NCBI GenBank assembly: GCA_036479015.1 | Contig: JAZGFB010000039.1 | Coordinates: 1 to 64,000 of the forward strand | Direction: 5' to 3' | DNA length: 64,000 nt | Origin: NVTR01 sp036479015 | Lineage (GTDB): Bacteria > Pseudomonadota > Alphaproteobacteria > Rhodobacterales > Rhodobacteraceae | In this document: positions 17,364 through 26,962 of the stretch, one piece after another | Numbering within the stretch: the stretch's first letter is position 1 | Layout: each line of letters begins with the position of its first letter | Made by a program: the position numbers and the translations under genes | The notes under the pieces: generated by a model | What the model saw: only the letters and a program-made list of their open reading frames with translations | Told to the model about the DNA's origin: nothing | The model's database searches: none

Positions 17364-17876
17364 ATGTTGGACCAAGTAAGCGATAGTGACATGAAAAATG
17401 CCAAGAGCATGTCAATTATTGTCACAAAAGGAACGCTGGACTGGGCGTATCCACCTTTCATTCTGGCAACAACGGCAGCCGCGATGGACGTGGAAGTCAC
17501 GATGTTCTTTACGTTTTATGGGCTGGCCCTTTTGAAAAAAGATCTAGACCTGAAAATCACAACATTGGGCAACCCGGCGATGGAGTTTCCGATGATGGGT
17601 ATGCATGTGGGGATGCCAAATGTCATGGGGGCAATTCCTGGTGTCGACCGGATGGCAACAACCATGATGAAGAACCTGATTAAGAAAAAGGGTGTCGCAT
17701 CTATCCCTGAGCTGCGCGATGCCGCAGTTGAGAGTGATGTGAAAATGATCGCCTGCCAGATGACGCTTGACCTGTTTGAGATGGACAAGAAAGACATGAT
17801 TGATGAAATCGAAATTGGCGGAGCTGCAACCTATATGGCTGGTGCGCTGAATTCCGACATCAATCTTTACATTTAA
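17364..17876 (+). CDS. dsrE2: DsrE2-type sulfurtransferase-family protein
   Basis: A 170-residue DsrE/F/H-like protein. The blocks TLDWAYPPFILATTAAAMD, FFTFYGLALLKKDL and the cysteine motif MIACQMTLDLF, with the end GGAATYM, match DsrE2, which works with TusA in sulfur trafficking in sulfur oxidisers. The ATG at 17364 follows a GGGAG ribosome site at 17351-17355. A TTG further upstream is unlikely. tusA starts 30 bases downstream. The pair is placed tail to tail with the dsr operon. Confidence 0.88.
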   Translation: MLDQVSDSDMKNAKSMSIIVTKGTLDWAYPPFILATTAAAMDVEVTMFFTFYGLALLKKDLDLKITTLGNPAMEFPMMGMHVGMPNVMGAIPGVDRMATTMMKNLIKKKGVASIPELRDAAVESDVKMIACQMTLDLFEMDKKDMIDEIEIGGAATYMAGALNSDINLYI

Positions 17877-17906
17877 CAACCGACGACCAAAGGAAAAGGT
17901 AAGCCA

Positions 17907-18131
17907 ATGGCCAATCAAGAACTAAATGCAGAGGGTCTGAATTGCCCGCTGCCGATCCTGAAAGCAAAGAAAGCATTAAAGGGCATGGACGCTGGCGACA
18001 TGCTTTCGATCCGGTCAACTGATCCGGGATCAGTTGCTGATTTTGCAGCGTTTTGCACCCAAACCGGCAATGAGCTAATGAGCTCAGACACCGAAGGTGA
18101 CATATACTTGTTTGAAATCAAGCGCGGCTAA
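17907..18131 (+). CDS. tusA: TusA sulfur carrier protein
   Basis: A 74-residue SirA/TusA protein with the active motif LNCPLPILKAKKAL (CPxP, Cys13), which carries persulfide sulfur. In sulfur oxidisers TusA delivers sulfane sulfur toward DsrEFH and DsrC. It lies directly after dsrE2, with a good AAGGAAAAGG ribosome site, and it ends at a bidirectional terminator shared with dsrN. Confidence 0.94.
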   Translation: MANQELNAEGLNCPLPILKAKKALKGMDAGDMLSIRSTDPGSVADFAAFCTQTGNELMSSDTEGDIYLFEIKRG

Positions 18132-18152
18132 CCTTGCCCATTAGAACGCAGA

Positions 18153-18181
18153 AAAGCCCCGTGCGTCGCGCGGGGTTTTTT
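18153..18181. terminator. Bidirectional terminator between tusA and dsrN
   Basis: The hairpin CCCCGTG-CGTCG-CGCGGGG is flanked by AAAAG on the left and a run of six T on the right, so it can stop transcription from both the plus-strand tusA and the minus-strand dsr operon. The T-run overlaps the dsrN stop codon. Confidence 0.85.
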
Positions 18182-19550
18182 AGTTTTCGGGTTGTTTTTT
18201 GTCGGCGACAAATTGCAGAAAATTGCTGACCCACGGGTTAGTCTGGGTGTTCCTAAGGTGACAGAATCCAGCCAGCAGGTTGTGTATGACAATGCCATCT
18301 TGTTTGCCATTGGTGCCATGACCGCGCAATATTTCACGGCCAAACAGAGTGTTGTCGCCAAGATCATCTATTCGGGCATAGTGAAACTCATGTGCAGGAA
18401 ATGCCTGCGCTGCCAAGCCCCAGGGGTGGTCAGTCGTATCACTAAACCGGGTGTAACCACGGCCCTGCGGACGTTTTTGCATAATTGCATTACCGTCGAT
18501 GACATCACACATCGGATATTGTTTTTCGCCCCATGTTATTGCGGCGCAAAGATACATTAGCCCGCCGCATTCGGCGTATGTCGGCAGGCCAGCCTGGATC
18601 GCGTTTTTGATGTCCGTACGCAAAGCGGTATTGGCAGCCAATGCAGCCATGTTCATTTCTGGAAAACCACCCCCGATAAAAAGGCCGTCAATTTCGGGTA
18701 AAGATGGTGCGTTGATTGCGTCAAAAAACACAAGGTCGGCGCCTTGGGAAATAAAGGCTTCCAGATCATCGGGATAGTAGAACCCAAAGCTGGCATCCCG
18801 GGGGATGCCGATTTTCAGCCCTGTAAATATGGGATTGGTAGCTTTGGGTTTGACGGCGGCCAGAGGTGGGGCAGTGCTGGCAATTTTTGCTAGTAGCTCC
18901 AGATCGACAGACTGCCCGATGATGTCTCCAAACCGGCGGATCATCTGGTCAAGCGCCCCGGTTTCGGCCGGTGTCGTCAGGCCAAGATGGCGCTCACCAA
19001 TATCAAGGTCCGGGTTGTTCGCCACGGCCCCGATGACCGGGATGTCGGTATGGGCGGTGACGGCGGCGCGCAGCTTGCCTTCATGACGTGGGCCACCAAC
19101 GCGGTTCAGGATGATACCGGCAATGTTCACATCCGGGTCGAATACCTGATAACCGATCAAAAGTGGCGCAATGCCACGGGTCATTCCTGCGCAATCGATC
19201 ACCAGTATTGTCGGCAGGTTTAACTGTTTCGCCAGCTCAGCATTTGAATCACTGCCATCGGTATTAACCCCGTCGTAAAGACCCTTGTTGGCCTCTATCA
19301 GCGCGATACCGGCACCTTGGGACTTTTCAGCCAGCAATTGGCTGATCTCATCCGTTGTTAGAGTGTTGAAATCCAAATTGTAACAGGGGCGCCCGCTGGC
19401 CGTACTAAGCCACATTGGATCAATGTAATCCGGGCCTTTTTTGAAGCACTGAACGGTATGACCTTGGGCTGTCAGCGCGGCGGCCAGCCCTGTGGAAATG
19501 ACGGTTTTTCCGGAAGATTTATGCGCCGCGGCGATCAGGAACCGTGCCAT
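18180..19550 (-). CDS. dsrN: DsrN, CbiA-like siroheme amidase
   Basis: A 456-residue protein related to cobyrinic acid a,c-diamide synthase. It has an N-terminal P-loop region (AAHKSSGKTVISTGLAAAL), KKGPDYIDPMWLS, and a C-terminal glutamine amidotransferase domain with the nucleophile in PTYAECGGLMYL and GGGFPEMNM. In dsr clusters DsrN is thought to amidate siroheme for the sulfite reductase. It is the last gene of the dsr operon, 31 bases after dsrP. A generic cobyrinate synthase role is the alternative, but the location favours DsrN. Confidence 0.9.
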   Translation of the reverse strand: MARFLIAAAHKSSGKTVISTGLAAALTAQGHTVQCFKKGPDYIDPMWLSTASGRPCYNLDFNTLTTDEISQLLAEKSQGAGIALIEANKGLYDGVNTDGSDSNAELAKQLNLPTILVIDCAGMTRGIAPLLIGYQVFDPDVNIAGIILNRVGGPRHEGKLRAAVTAHTDIPVIGAVANNPDLDIGERHLGLTTPAETGALDQMIRRFGDIIGQSVDLELLAKIASTAPPLAAVKPKATNPIFTGLKIGIPRDASFGFYYPDDLEAFISQGADLVFFDAINAPSLPEIDGLFIGGGFPEMNMAALAANTALRTDIKNAIQAGLPTYAECGGLMYLCAAITWGEKQYPMCDVIDGNAIMQKRPQGRGYTRFSDTTDHPWGLAAQAFPAHEFHYARIDDLGDNTLFGREILRGHGTNGKQDGIVIHNLLAGFCHLRNTQTNPWVSNFLQFVADKKQPEN

Positions 19551-19581
19551 GCCCTAGCCCCTATGCAGGCTGCATTGCATT

Positions 19582-20787
19582 TCAGGTGCTGCCCGATGCA
19601 GTTTGCACATCAGATAGGGTGCTGGGCAGAATGCGCAACGCAACCGCACCAAACCCGGTTAGTGCCAGCGCCAGAGCGATGCCGCCAAGCCCCAGCAGCC
19701 ATTCCACCATGGTAGGGGTGTAGCTGTTGATGGCCCCGTCAAAGAAGCTGCTTGATGCTTCATAGCCGGGGAAAATGTCCAGTGGTACGGCCTGACCGCC
19801 AACCACGATCACGTAAAGCTGGGCAAAGCCGCCAAGGATGATCAGCAATGACGCGATCAATGTATTGGCAGGTATTTTGTTCAGGCGCGGGTGGAACAAC
19901 AGCAGGATGGGGATCAGACCGCCAAGGGCCACCTGTGCGACCCAAAACAGCATGGTGATCATACCGCCTGTCCGCAGAATAAAGGTTTCTACCACAGTGT
20001 GCTCTGCGACATATAGGTTGCTCAGGTGCTGAACTGTGGTGAAATATAGGACGGCGGCGGCGAAGACGGCCAACAGGTTGCCCATGCGTTTCAGCAGCAG
20101 CGGGCCAAATTCGCGCCCGGTGATGGCGCAGAGCAGCTTGGTCACCAATATGAATGTTGCCAACCCAAAGGAAAACGACATGGCGATGAACAGCGGTGCC
20201 ATGATGGCTGCGTCATAGGCCGTGCGCGCCACCAGCCAGCCAAAAATGGACCCGGTGCCTGTGGTCAGCGCCAACCGCCACACAAAGGCAACAGTGCCCA
20301 GTATGCGTATGGTTTTAGGTGAAACTCCCCTGGCCATCTGAACATACAGGTAGGCTCCGACAATGGCGAAAAATCCGGTATAAAGGTAGATATTCCAGGA
20401 AAATATCGACACGAAATTATATTCGGTCATGGCCACTAAAATACGGTCCGGGCGGCCCAGGTCCAGCACGAGAACGGCCAATCCGCCTGCCAAAAGTGCA
20501 ATCGCCATAAGGCCGGAAAGCCGTGCCATGGGTTTATAGGCTGTCTTGCCAAATACCGAGGCAATAGAGGCGACATTCAGCGCACCTGACGCCGCCACAA
20601 TCAAGAAAATCGCAAACACATGGGGCAGGCCCCAAACAGTTTGGTTGTTCATACCGGTCACTATATGGCCGTGGTGTTCGACGAACCAGACGGCCCATGC
20701 GGCGGCGGCAATGAATGCGCCCATCAGCGCACCAAGCATCCAAACCTGGGGCGACAGTTTCATTTCCTGATATGTGATTGTTGCCAT
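19582..20787 (-). CDS. dsrP: DsrP, NrfD-like membrane subunit
   Basis: A 401-residue integral membrane protein with about ten hydrophobic segments, of the NrfD/PsrC type, which exchanges electrons and protons with the quinone pool. In the DsrMKJOP complex it partners the periplasmic DsrO and DsrJ. Nine bases separate it from the dsrO stop. Start ATG 20787 is preceded by a suitable GGAAACGAC context. Confidence 0.93.
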   Translation of the reverse strand: MATITYQEMKLSPQVWMLGALMGAFIAAAAWAVWFVEHHGHIVTGMNNQTVWGLPHVFAIFLIVAASGALNVASIASVFGKTAYKPMARLSGLMAIALLAGGLAVLVLDLGRPDRILVAMTEYNFVSIFSWNIYLYTGFFAIVGAYLYVQMARGVSPKTIRILGTVAFVWRLALTTGTGSIFGWLVARTAYDAAIMAPLFIAMSFSFGLATFILVTKLLCAITGREFGPLLLKRMGNLLAVFAAAVLYFTTVQHLSNLYVAEHTVVETFILRTGGMITMLFWVAQVALGGLIPILLLFHPRLNKIPANTLIASLLIILGGFAQLYVIVVGGQAVPLDIFPGYEASSSFFDGAINSYTPTMVEWLLGLGGIALALALTGFGAVALRILPSTLSDVQTASGST

Positions 20788-20796
20788 GTCGTTTCC

Positions 20797-21552
20797 CTAC
20801 AGGTTCTGATACCGCACGCCGGCATTCAGGCCAAGATCAGCGCGCAAGGCGGTTGAAGGGTACTGGGAGAGCATTTTTGAAATTTCGCTCTCCGGGTCTT
20901 TCAGATCGCCAAACACCATTGCACCGTGGCCTGTTGCGTCACAGGCATCAACACAGGCCGGGCGTCCGCCCACGTCAATGCGGTGCACACACAGGGTGCA
21001 GCTTTCGACGGTGCCTTTGCCGCGGGGCGCGTGGGATTTTTGGTCGGTGACTTTTTCATGTACGAAAGAGCGCGCCTTAAAAGGGCAGGCCATCATGCAA
21101 TAGCGACAGCCGATGCAGGTGTGCTTATCCACCAGCACGATGCCGTCGGTACGTTTGAACGATGCACCTGTTGGGCAGACATCAACGCAGGGCGCATCAT
21201 CACAGTGTTGGCACATGACCGGCAGGGAAACTTCATAGCCGGTTTTATTGTCTTTCAGATCAACCTTGCGGATCCACTGGGCATCAGTTTCCGGGTTGCC
21301 GGTATTTTCCCAGCCGTTTTCGTCTGAACAGGCCGTGACACAGGCGGTGCAGTCGGATGCACATTTGTTAACATCAATTAACAGCCCCCAACGGTTGGCG
21401 GAACTGGCTGCGGCATTAGCGTCGCCGCCAAAAGCCATCAGGGTTACCCCGGGTGCCAGTGTAACTGTTGCCATTGCGGCGCCGCTTTTGAAAAAATCAC
21501 GGCGGTTCATTTCACCGGGTTTTTTACTAAAATTGATGGCAGGCAGTTTCAT
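20797..21552 (-). CDS. dsrO: DsrO, periplasmic Fe-S ferredoxin subunit
   Basis: A 251-residue protein with a Tat signal (MNRRDFFKSGAAM) near residues 16-28 and four ferredoxin-type cysteine clusters: CASDCTACVTAC, CQHCDDAPCVDVCP, CIGCRYCMMACP and CTLCVHR...CVDAC. This predicts several [4Fe-4S] centres on the periplasmic side of DsrMKJOP. It overlaps the dsrJ stop by four bases. Confidence 0.94.
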   Translation of the reverse strand: MKLPAINFSKKPGEMNRRDFFKSGAAMATVTLAPGVTLMAFGGDANAAASSANRWGLLIDVNKCASDCTACVTACSDENGWENTGNPETDAQWIRKVDLKDNKTGYEVSLPVMCQHCDDAPCVDVCPTGASFKRTDGIVLVDKHTCIGCRYCMMACPFKARSFVHEKVTDQKSHAPRGKGTVESCTLCVHRIDVGGRPACVDACDATGHGAMVFGDLKDPESEISKMLSQYPSTALRADLGLNAGVRYQNL

Positions 21553-21977
21553 TCGCTTACCTCTTCAATATAGCGGGCGAGTTCGCTTATATCAGGAACT
21601 TTCCCCAACAATCTGATCTGGACTTTAGGGTCTGGTTTGGAATTGTGACACTGAAAGCAATCAATTTTCACCGCTGCATATTCATGGCAGGTCCGGCAAA
21701 AATGCCGCTCATTTTCTACCGATATAGGCAGGGCATCCGGCCCGGCAACCACGTGACATGCGACGCATTCTTTCAGCGAATATTTGATGTCTCGGTTGCC
21801 CAAACGCATGGTTTGATCGCGATCATGGCGCATCAAATTCATGTGGTTGATACGCATAAAGGCGTTGCCCTCTGGGTGTGGATCACCCAGAGCTTTGGGA
21901 ACATCCAGGGTTTGCGCAGTGGCGCAGCTGCCCAAAAGGGCAACCCAGATCAGGAAAGATGCAAGCAGTCGGACCAT
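21549..21977 (-). CDS. dsrJ: DsrJ, triheme cytochrome c
   Basis: A 142-residue exported cytochrome with an N-terminal signal or anchor (about 3-20) and three CxxCH sites at residues 71-75, 94-98 and 107-111. These match the triheme DsrJ of the DsrMKJOP complex, which moves electrons in the periplasm. The ATG abuts the dsrL stop directly and the stop overlaps dsrO. Confidence 0.94.
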   Translation of the reverse strand: MVRLLASFLIWVALLGSCATAQTLDVPKALGDPHPEGNAFMRINHMNLMRHDRDQTMRLGNRDIKYSLKECVACHVVAGPDALPISVENERHFCRTCHEYAAVKIDCFQCHNSKPDPKVQIRLLGKVPDISELARYIEEVSE

Positions 21978-23915
21978 TTAAGCGCCAAGTCCCATCTTGA
22001 TATACCCGGTTGGGCAGACATCGGCGCAGATGTGGCAGCCGATACATTTGCCATAGTCGGTGTCCACATAGCGCCCGACAGTGCGGTCGGATTTCTTAAC
22101 CCTAAATACCGCATCCTGCGGGCAGAAGATCACGCAGTTGTCGCATTCAAAGCACATGCCGCAGGACATGCAACGCTCGCCCTCTTTTTGGGCCTGTTCT
22201 TCGGAATAGGCGATGATGCGTTCTTCAAAGTTGCCAAGGACGTCTTCGCCTTCAATATGAACTTCGTCGCGCACGCCGCGGGCTTCAAAAGGGAAGTGGC
22301 CTTTGTATAGTTCGGTATGCTTGATGATTTGCGAATTGCCGCGGTCTTCATAGTTGTGAACCGAGAATTCAGCAGAATCTGTGCCGCGCAGGGGTTCATG
22401 ATCAAACGCTGCCGGGTCTTTGCCGCGTTGGTGCAGTTCTTCCAACAGGTTAAAGTGGCTGACATCGACGCTTGGACGCTTGGCAATGTCGCCATCATCC
22501 AGAAAATCGGTGATGGTTTGGGCAGCAATGCGACCGTGGCCAATGGCAGTGGTCAAAAGGTGCGGCTTAATGATGTCGCCGCCGGCAAAATGTTTGTCGT
22601 GGCCTTTGACCTTATAATCCGACGCAATGTCGATAAAACCGCGCCCGGCGTCCATGTTTTCAATGCCGTCAAAATCACCAGCCTGACCGATAGCCGAGAT
22701 AATGATATCGCATTCAATCTCAAATTCGGTGCCTTCAATGGCTTCGGGCCTGTTGCCCTTCATTGTACATTCGCACAGTTTCAGGGCGATGGCCTTGCCA
22801 TCGGCGTCTTTGATCACTTCAAGCGGCATAACGCTGCCCTTGATGTCTACACCTTCGCGCTTGGCGTCTTCACGTTCATGTTCAGCGGCTGTCATTTGTT
22901 CAATGGGGAACAGTGAGGTCAGCGTGGCTTTCATACCTTCACGGGTCAGAACATGGGCAGCATCCTGGGCGGTAAAGTCGATCAATGTGCCGTCGGAATG
23001 TTCAGTTTCGGCAACGTTGGTTATATGGCCCAAGCGGCGGGCAACAGATGCTACGTCGATCGATGTATCACCACCGCCAACAACCACGACACGGTTTGCG
23101 GTGCCCAAAACCCAGCCTTTGTTAAAGGCGTCCAGAAACTCGATACCATTGATACAGTTTTCAGTGCCTTCCCAGCCCGGAACAGGCAAGGGGCGGCCGG
23201 TTTGCGCGCCAAGCGCCCAGAATATTGCATCAAACCCGTCTTCTAGCTCTTTGATGCTGACGTCTTTACCAACGCGGGTGGACAGGCGCACATCAACGCC
23301 CATATCGATGACGCGGCCAATTTCGGTATCCAGCATGTCACGGGGTGTGCGGTAGCCGGGGATGCCATAGCGCATCATGCCGCCCAGTTTGTCATTGGCT
23401 TCGAACAGTGTAACGCTGTGGCCTTCGCGGCGTAGGAAATAAGCGGCTGCAAGGCCCGCTGGACCACCGCCGATAACGGCGATTTTTTGACCGGTATCTG
23501 TACCGATCTCGGCCAGTTTTACGTTGTTTTCATTGGCCCAGTCGCCCACGTATTGTTCCACCGCATTGATGCCGACGTAATCGTCTACCTCATTGCGGTT
23601 ACAGCCGGCTTCGCAAGGTGCCGGGCAGACCCGGCCCATGGTGGCCGGGAACGGGTTGGCGTCGGCCATGCGCTGGAACGCATATTCTTGCCAGGCCATG
23701 CCTTCGACAGGTGGCTTGTCCATGCCGCGCGCAATTGCCAGCCAGCCACGAATTTCGTGACCCGAAGGACAAGACCCCTGGCAGGGCGGGGTTTTATGGA
23801 TGTAGGTTGGGCATTTGTAGGATGTATCTTTCTTGAAGATTTTATCTTCAAGGTCCCAATCGGCCTCAGTCTCACCGGCTTCATAGCGTGTGAATGTGGG
23901 GTTTTGGTCGCTCAT
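21978..23915 (-). CDS. dsrL: DsrL, NAD(P)H:acceptor oxidoreductase of reverse Dsr
   Basis: A 645-residue iron-sulfur flavoprotein. Near residue 145 lies the FAD motif VIGGGPAGLAAAYFLRREG, followed by a NAD(P) motif VVVGGGDTSIDVASVARR and two C-terminal ferredoxin clusters (CMSCGMCFECDNCVIFCP and CIGCHICADVCP). In sulfur oxidisers DsrL takes electrons from DsrAB and is essential for stored-sulfur oxidation, so its presence marks the oxidative direction. It overlaps dsrK by four bases. Confidence 0.94.
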   Translation of the reverse strand: MSDQNPTFTRYEAGETEADWDLEDKIFKKDTSYKCPTYIHKTPPCQGSCPSGHEIRGWLAIARGMDKPPVEGMAWQEYAFQRMADANPFPATMGRVCPAPCEAGCNRNEVDDYVGINAVEQYVGDWANENNVKLAEIGTDTGQKIAVIGGGPAGLAAAYFLRREGHSVTLFEANDKLGGMMRYGIPGYRTPRDMLDTEIGRVIDMGVDVRLSTRVGKDVSIKELEDGFDAIFWALGAQTGRPLPVPGWEGTENCINGIEFLDAFNKGWVLGTANRVVVVGGGDTSIDVASVARRLGHITNVAETEHSDGTLIDFTAQDAAHVLTREGMKATLTSLFPIEQMTAAEHEREDAKREGVDIKGSVMPLEVIKDADGKAIALKLCECTMKGNRPEAIEGTEFEIECDIIISAIGQAGDFDGIENMDAGRGFIDIASDYKVKGHDKHFAGGDIIKPHLLTTAIGHGRIAAQTITDFLDDGDIAKRPSVDVSHFNLLEELHQRGKDPAAFDHEPLRGTDSAEFSVHNYEDRGNSQIIKHTELYKGHFPFEARGVRDEVHIEGEDVLGNFEERIIAYSEEQAQKEGERCMSCGMCFECDNCVIFCPQDAVFRVKKSDRTVGRYVDTDYGKCIGCHICADVCPTGYIKMGLGA

Positions 23916-25459
23916 GGGGTTTCCTCCGCTGTGGCCGTATCTGGCCCGTCAGTTTCTTGGCCGTCAAGGATGACGGCGTTGGCTACCAGTTGGTGAACGG
24001 ACATGACGTTGTCCATTTCATAGCCGAATTTCGGCATCACCTTGGAAAACTGGGTTTTACAAATTGCACATATGGCGGCCATGTGGGTGACGCCGTGGTC
24101 TTTGGTGACCTGTTGCAGTGCAGTCATTCTGGGCTTGGCACCTTTGATGCGCAAATCCATCAGGTCATCAGTTAATAATCCGCCACCACCGCCGCAACAG
24201 AACGTGTTTTCGTGGGTGGTGTCAGGGTCCATTTCATGGAATTCGTTGCACACCGCTTTGATCACAGCGCGGGGCACATCAAATTGACCGCCTTCCTTGC
24301 GACCCATGGATGACCCACGTGCGACATTACAGCTGTCATGGAATGTCATGACGAATTCATCGTTTTTGGATTTGTCGATCTTTAGCTTGCCGGCTTCAAT
24401 TTCATCCAGCGTAAATTCAAGAATGTGCTGCGGGATCGGATAGTTCTGATCCAGAAAATCAAACGGTCCCGCCAGTGTGTTCAGGAACGAATAGGCGACG
24501 CGCCAGGCATGGCCGCATTCGCCGAAAATGATCCGCTTGACGCCAAGGTCCTTGGCCGCCTGCCGGATGCGCCAGGATACTTCGCGCATGTTTTCGTAGG
24601 AACCGATGAACATGCCAAAATTAGCGGCTTCTGAGGCGTAGGAACTGATGGTCCAGCTAACGCCTGCGGAATGGAACACCTTGGCGTAGCCCAACAAACC
24701 TTCGATATGGGGTTCGGCAAAGAAGTCTGCGGATGGGGTGATAAGCAAAACATCAGCGCCCTGAACGTCCAGCGGCAGTTTGACTTCTACCCCGGTTTCA
24801 TCAAACAGGTCTTCTTCCAGATCTTCCAGCGTTGCGCGCAATGCCTTGGGGTTCAGGCCCAGGTTGTTGCCGGTTTTCTTTAGCTTGGCGATGATCTCGT
24901 TGCAGTATTTTTGCCCGACACCGACAGTGTCCAGAATTTCACGCGCCGCCATGGAAATTTCGGCTGTATCAATGCCAATGGGGCAGGAAACAGCGCAGCG
25001 GCGACATTGCGAACACTGGTGATAATAGGTGTACCATTCATCCAGAACTTCGCGGGTTAAATCGCGCGCGCCAACCAGCCATGGGAAATGTTTCCCGGCG
25101 AATGTGTAGTAGCGTCGGTAGACTGAGCGCAGCAGGTCTTGGCGGGCGACCGGCATGTTTTTTGGGTCAGAAGTGCCAAGGAAGTAATGGCATTTATCGG
25201 TGCAGGCGCCGCATTTTATGCATGTATCTAGATAGACCTGAAAGGCACGGTTGGTTTTGGCCAGCTCGCCCATCTTGGCGATGGCGACTTCTTTCCAGTC
25301 GTCGATCAGTTCGCCGGGGAAGCCCAGTGGTTCGTTATGGGCCGGGGCTGCTTTGAATGTATTGGTGTCCATCATGGCACCGCATTCAAGTTTTGGAATC
25401 TCGAAAATTTTATCGACGCTGCCGAAGCCTTCGACTTGGTCTTTATCCAATGGTGCCAT
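23912..25459 (-). CDS. dsrK: DsrK, HdrD-like cytoplasmic Fe-S subunit
   Basis: A 515-residue protein with two [4Fe-4S] ferredoxin motifs (CIKCGACTDKCHYF and CSQCRRCAVSCPIG) and the CCG-type cluster region TFCCGGGGGLL near the C-terminus. That CCG motif forms the noncubane cluster which acts on the DsrC thiol/disulfide. It is the catalytic cytoplasmic part of DsrMKJOP. It begins two bases after the dsrM stop. Confidence 0.95.
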   Translation of the reverse strand: MAPLDKDQVEGFGSVDKIFEIPKLECGAMMDTNTFKAAPAHNEPLGFPGELIDDWKEVAIAKMGELAKTNRAFQVYLDTCIKCGACTDKCHYFLGTSDPKNMPVARQDLLRSVYRRYYTFAGKHFPWLVGARDLTREVLDEWYTYYHQCSQCRRCAVSCPIGIDTAEISMAAREILDTVGVGQKYCNEIIAKLKKTGNNLGLNPKALRATLEDLEEDLFDETGVEVKLPLDVQGADVLLITPSADFFAEPHIEGLLGYAKVFHSAGVSWTISSYASEAANFGMFIGSYENMREVSWRIRQAAKDLGVKRIIFGECGHAWRVAYSFLNTLAGPFDFLDQNYPIPQHILEFTLDEIEAGKLKIDKSKNDEFVMTFHDSCNVARGSSMGRKEGGQFDVPRAVIKAVCNEFHEMDPDTTHENTFCCGGGGGLLTDDLMDLRIKGAKPRMTALQQVTKDHGVTHMAAICAICKTQFSKVMPKFGYEMDNVMSVHQLVANAVILDGQETDGPDTATAEETP

Positions 25460-25461
25460 GA

Positions 25462-26217
25462 CTATTTATCCCCCGCTTCAGGAATGCCTTCGGGCAGGGG
25501 TGGCAATTGGCTGGCCCAGGCTGAAAGGTGGCGGAATTCGCGGGCATTATCGACCTGGGTGCGGCTGGGTGAAAAGAACAGGCCCGGTGCGTGCATCAGT
25601 TTGGAAATTGGGAAGATAATCATCAAGATCACCACCAGCCCCAGATGGATTAACACGCCGGGTTGGGTGGGGAGTTCAAGTATTTGAAAGCTCATAAGTC
25701 CAAGCATGAATGCTTTCACCGCAATGATATCTACTGGCATGACGAATTTCATTGCCGCACCGCTGGCGGCGATCCCAATCAAAAGCGCCAACATTAGGTA
25801 ATCGGACGGGGCTGATATATAGCGGATACGTTGTACGATAATGCGGCGCACCATCAACCCGCCAAGGCCTGCGAGCATGGCAAACGAGGCATAGACACCG
25901 ATGGGTTGGATCAGATCGACCCACCACCACACCGGTTGGGTGAAATAGCGTAGGTGGCGAAGCAGCACCAGCAACATGCCGTAATGGAACAGAATGGCGA
26001 AGATCCAGATCCAACGGTTGGATTTGAACAGGCTTTGAAACATGAAAACTTCGCGCATCATCCGCATCACGACACCACGCCGCGTGCGCGGTGCCGGTGA
26101 TACGGGTATCTTTAAGGGGGCCGGGGTGCGGGCGTATTTAAACACCTTCATGCCTGTGCCAACGACCATCAGGATCGTGGCGATATAGAACAGCACTGCA
26201 TATACCGTGGAAATCAC
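25462..26217 (-). CDS. dsrM: DsrM, membrane cytochrome b subunit
   Basis: A 251-residue protein with about five to six membrane segments of the NarI (nitrate reductase gamma) fold and several histidines suited to bind heme b (HYGMLLVLLRHLRYF). The length fits DsrM of sulfur oxidisers. It anchors DsrK and links it with quinone. It lies 52 bases downstream of dsrC. Confidence 0.92.
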   Translation of the reverse strand: MISTVYAVLFYIATILMVVGTGMKVFKYARTPAPLKIPVSPAPRTRRGVVMRMMREVFMFQSLFKSNRWIWIFAILFHYGMLLVLLRHLRYFTQPVWWWVDLIQPIGVYASFAMLAGLGGLMVRRIIVQRIRYISAPSDYLMLALLIGIAASGAAMKFVMPVDIIAVKAFMLGLMSFQILELPTQPGVLIHLGLVVILMIIFPISKLMHAPGLFFSPSRTQVDNAREFRHLSAWASQLPPLPEGIPEAGDK

Positions 26218-26269
26218 GATAGACCCTCCCTGGGAAATTTCAAAGCCCTAAGGCTTTGAAATAAATCGT

Positions 26270-26602
26270 TTAAACGCAGCCTGTTGGCTTTGGTAGGCCA
26301 GCGATCTTACAGGCTTGCTTGGCTGGACCGTATGGGAACAATTCGTACATGTACTTGTTGTTGCCAATTTCTGGGCCCATGGATTTCTTGATCGACTTGA
26401 TCAAAACCCGCACAGCCGGAGCAATCTGGTACTCTTCATAATATTCACGAAGAAAGTTCACCACAGCCCAGTGCTCTTCGTTCATCGCGACCTCTTCGGC
26501 GTCTGCGATCACGTTGGCCAGATCTTCTGTCCAATCGCTAAGTGTGGTGATGTAGCCTTCTTCATCATGCTCAACTGTTGTGCCGTTCACATCGTATGAC
26601 AT
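26270..26602 (-). CDS. dsrC: DsrC/TusE sulfur carrier
   Basis: A 110-residue protein ending with the flexible arm CKIAGLPKPTGCV. Cys98 and the penultimate Cys109 (CX10C) are the two redox cysteines that define true DsrC, as opposed to TusE-like forms with only one. It presents sulfur as a persulfide/trisulfide to DsrAB and is recycled by DsrK. It is the only dsrC copy in the window. Confidence 0.96.
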   Translation of the reverse strand: MSYDVNGTTVEHDEEGYITTLSDWTEDLANVIADAEEVAMNEEHWAVVNFLREYYEEYQIAPAVRVLIKSIKKSMGPEIGNNKYMYELFPYGPAKQACKIAGLPKPTGCV

Positions 26603-26644
26603 ATTAAGTTCCTCTTGGTTTAATTTCTTAAGTTTCTTTTGATT

Positions 26645-26953
26645 TCAAAGCCATGCCTGCGTGCGATCGCTTTTGGCGGCCAGTTCGACAAACCCGCTAT
26701 AGTCCACCGATGTTATTCCGTCGAGCATGCGTCCGGTGTCCAGCCCGCGTGCCGCAAAGTCTGGGCCTAAAACGCAGAGCGAAACCGCGCCGCTACGTGC
26801 AGAAAGTGCGTCAGACACGTTCGTTCCGGATGAGGCGCCATAAACACCGTCTTCAATCATCAATACCGTGTCACCGTCCTTGGCGTGGGCAATGCAGCTT
26901 AGCAATGCGCCGGTGGCAAAGGGGGATTTGTTAACTGTGTGTAATGTTCCCAT
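26645..26953 (-). CDS. dsrH: DsrH, sulfurtransferase subunit
   Basis: A 102-residue TusB/DsrH-family protein starting MGTLHTVNKSPF and holding TVLMIEDGVYG, the typical DsrH block. It forms a heterohexamer with DsrE and DsrF that relays sulfur from TusA to DsrC. Ten bases separate it from the dsrF stop. Confidence 0.93.
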   Translation of the reverse strand: MGTLHTVNKSPFATGALLSCIAHAKDGDTVLMIEDGVYGASSGTNVSDALSARSGAVSLCVLGPDFAARGLDTGRMLDGITSVDYSGFVELAAKSDRTQAWL

Positions 26954-26962
26954 GATTTTCCC

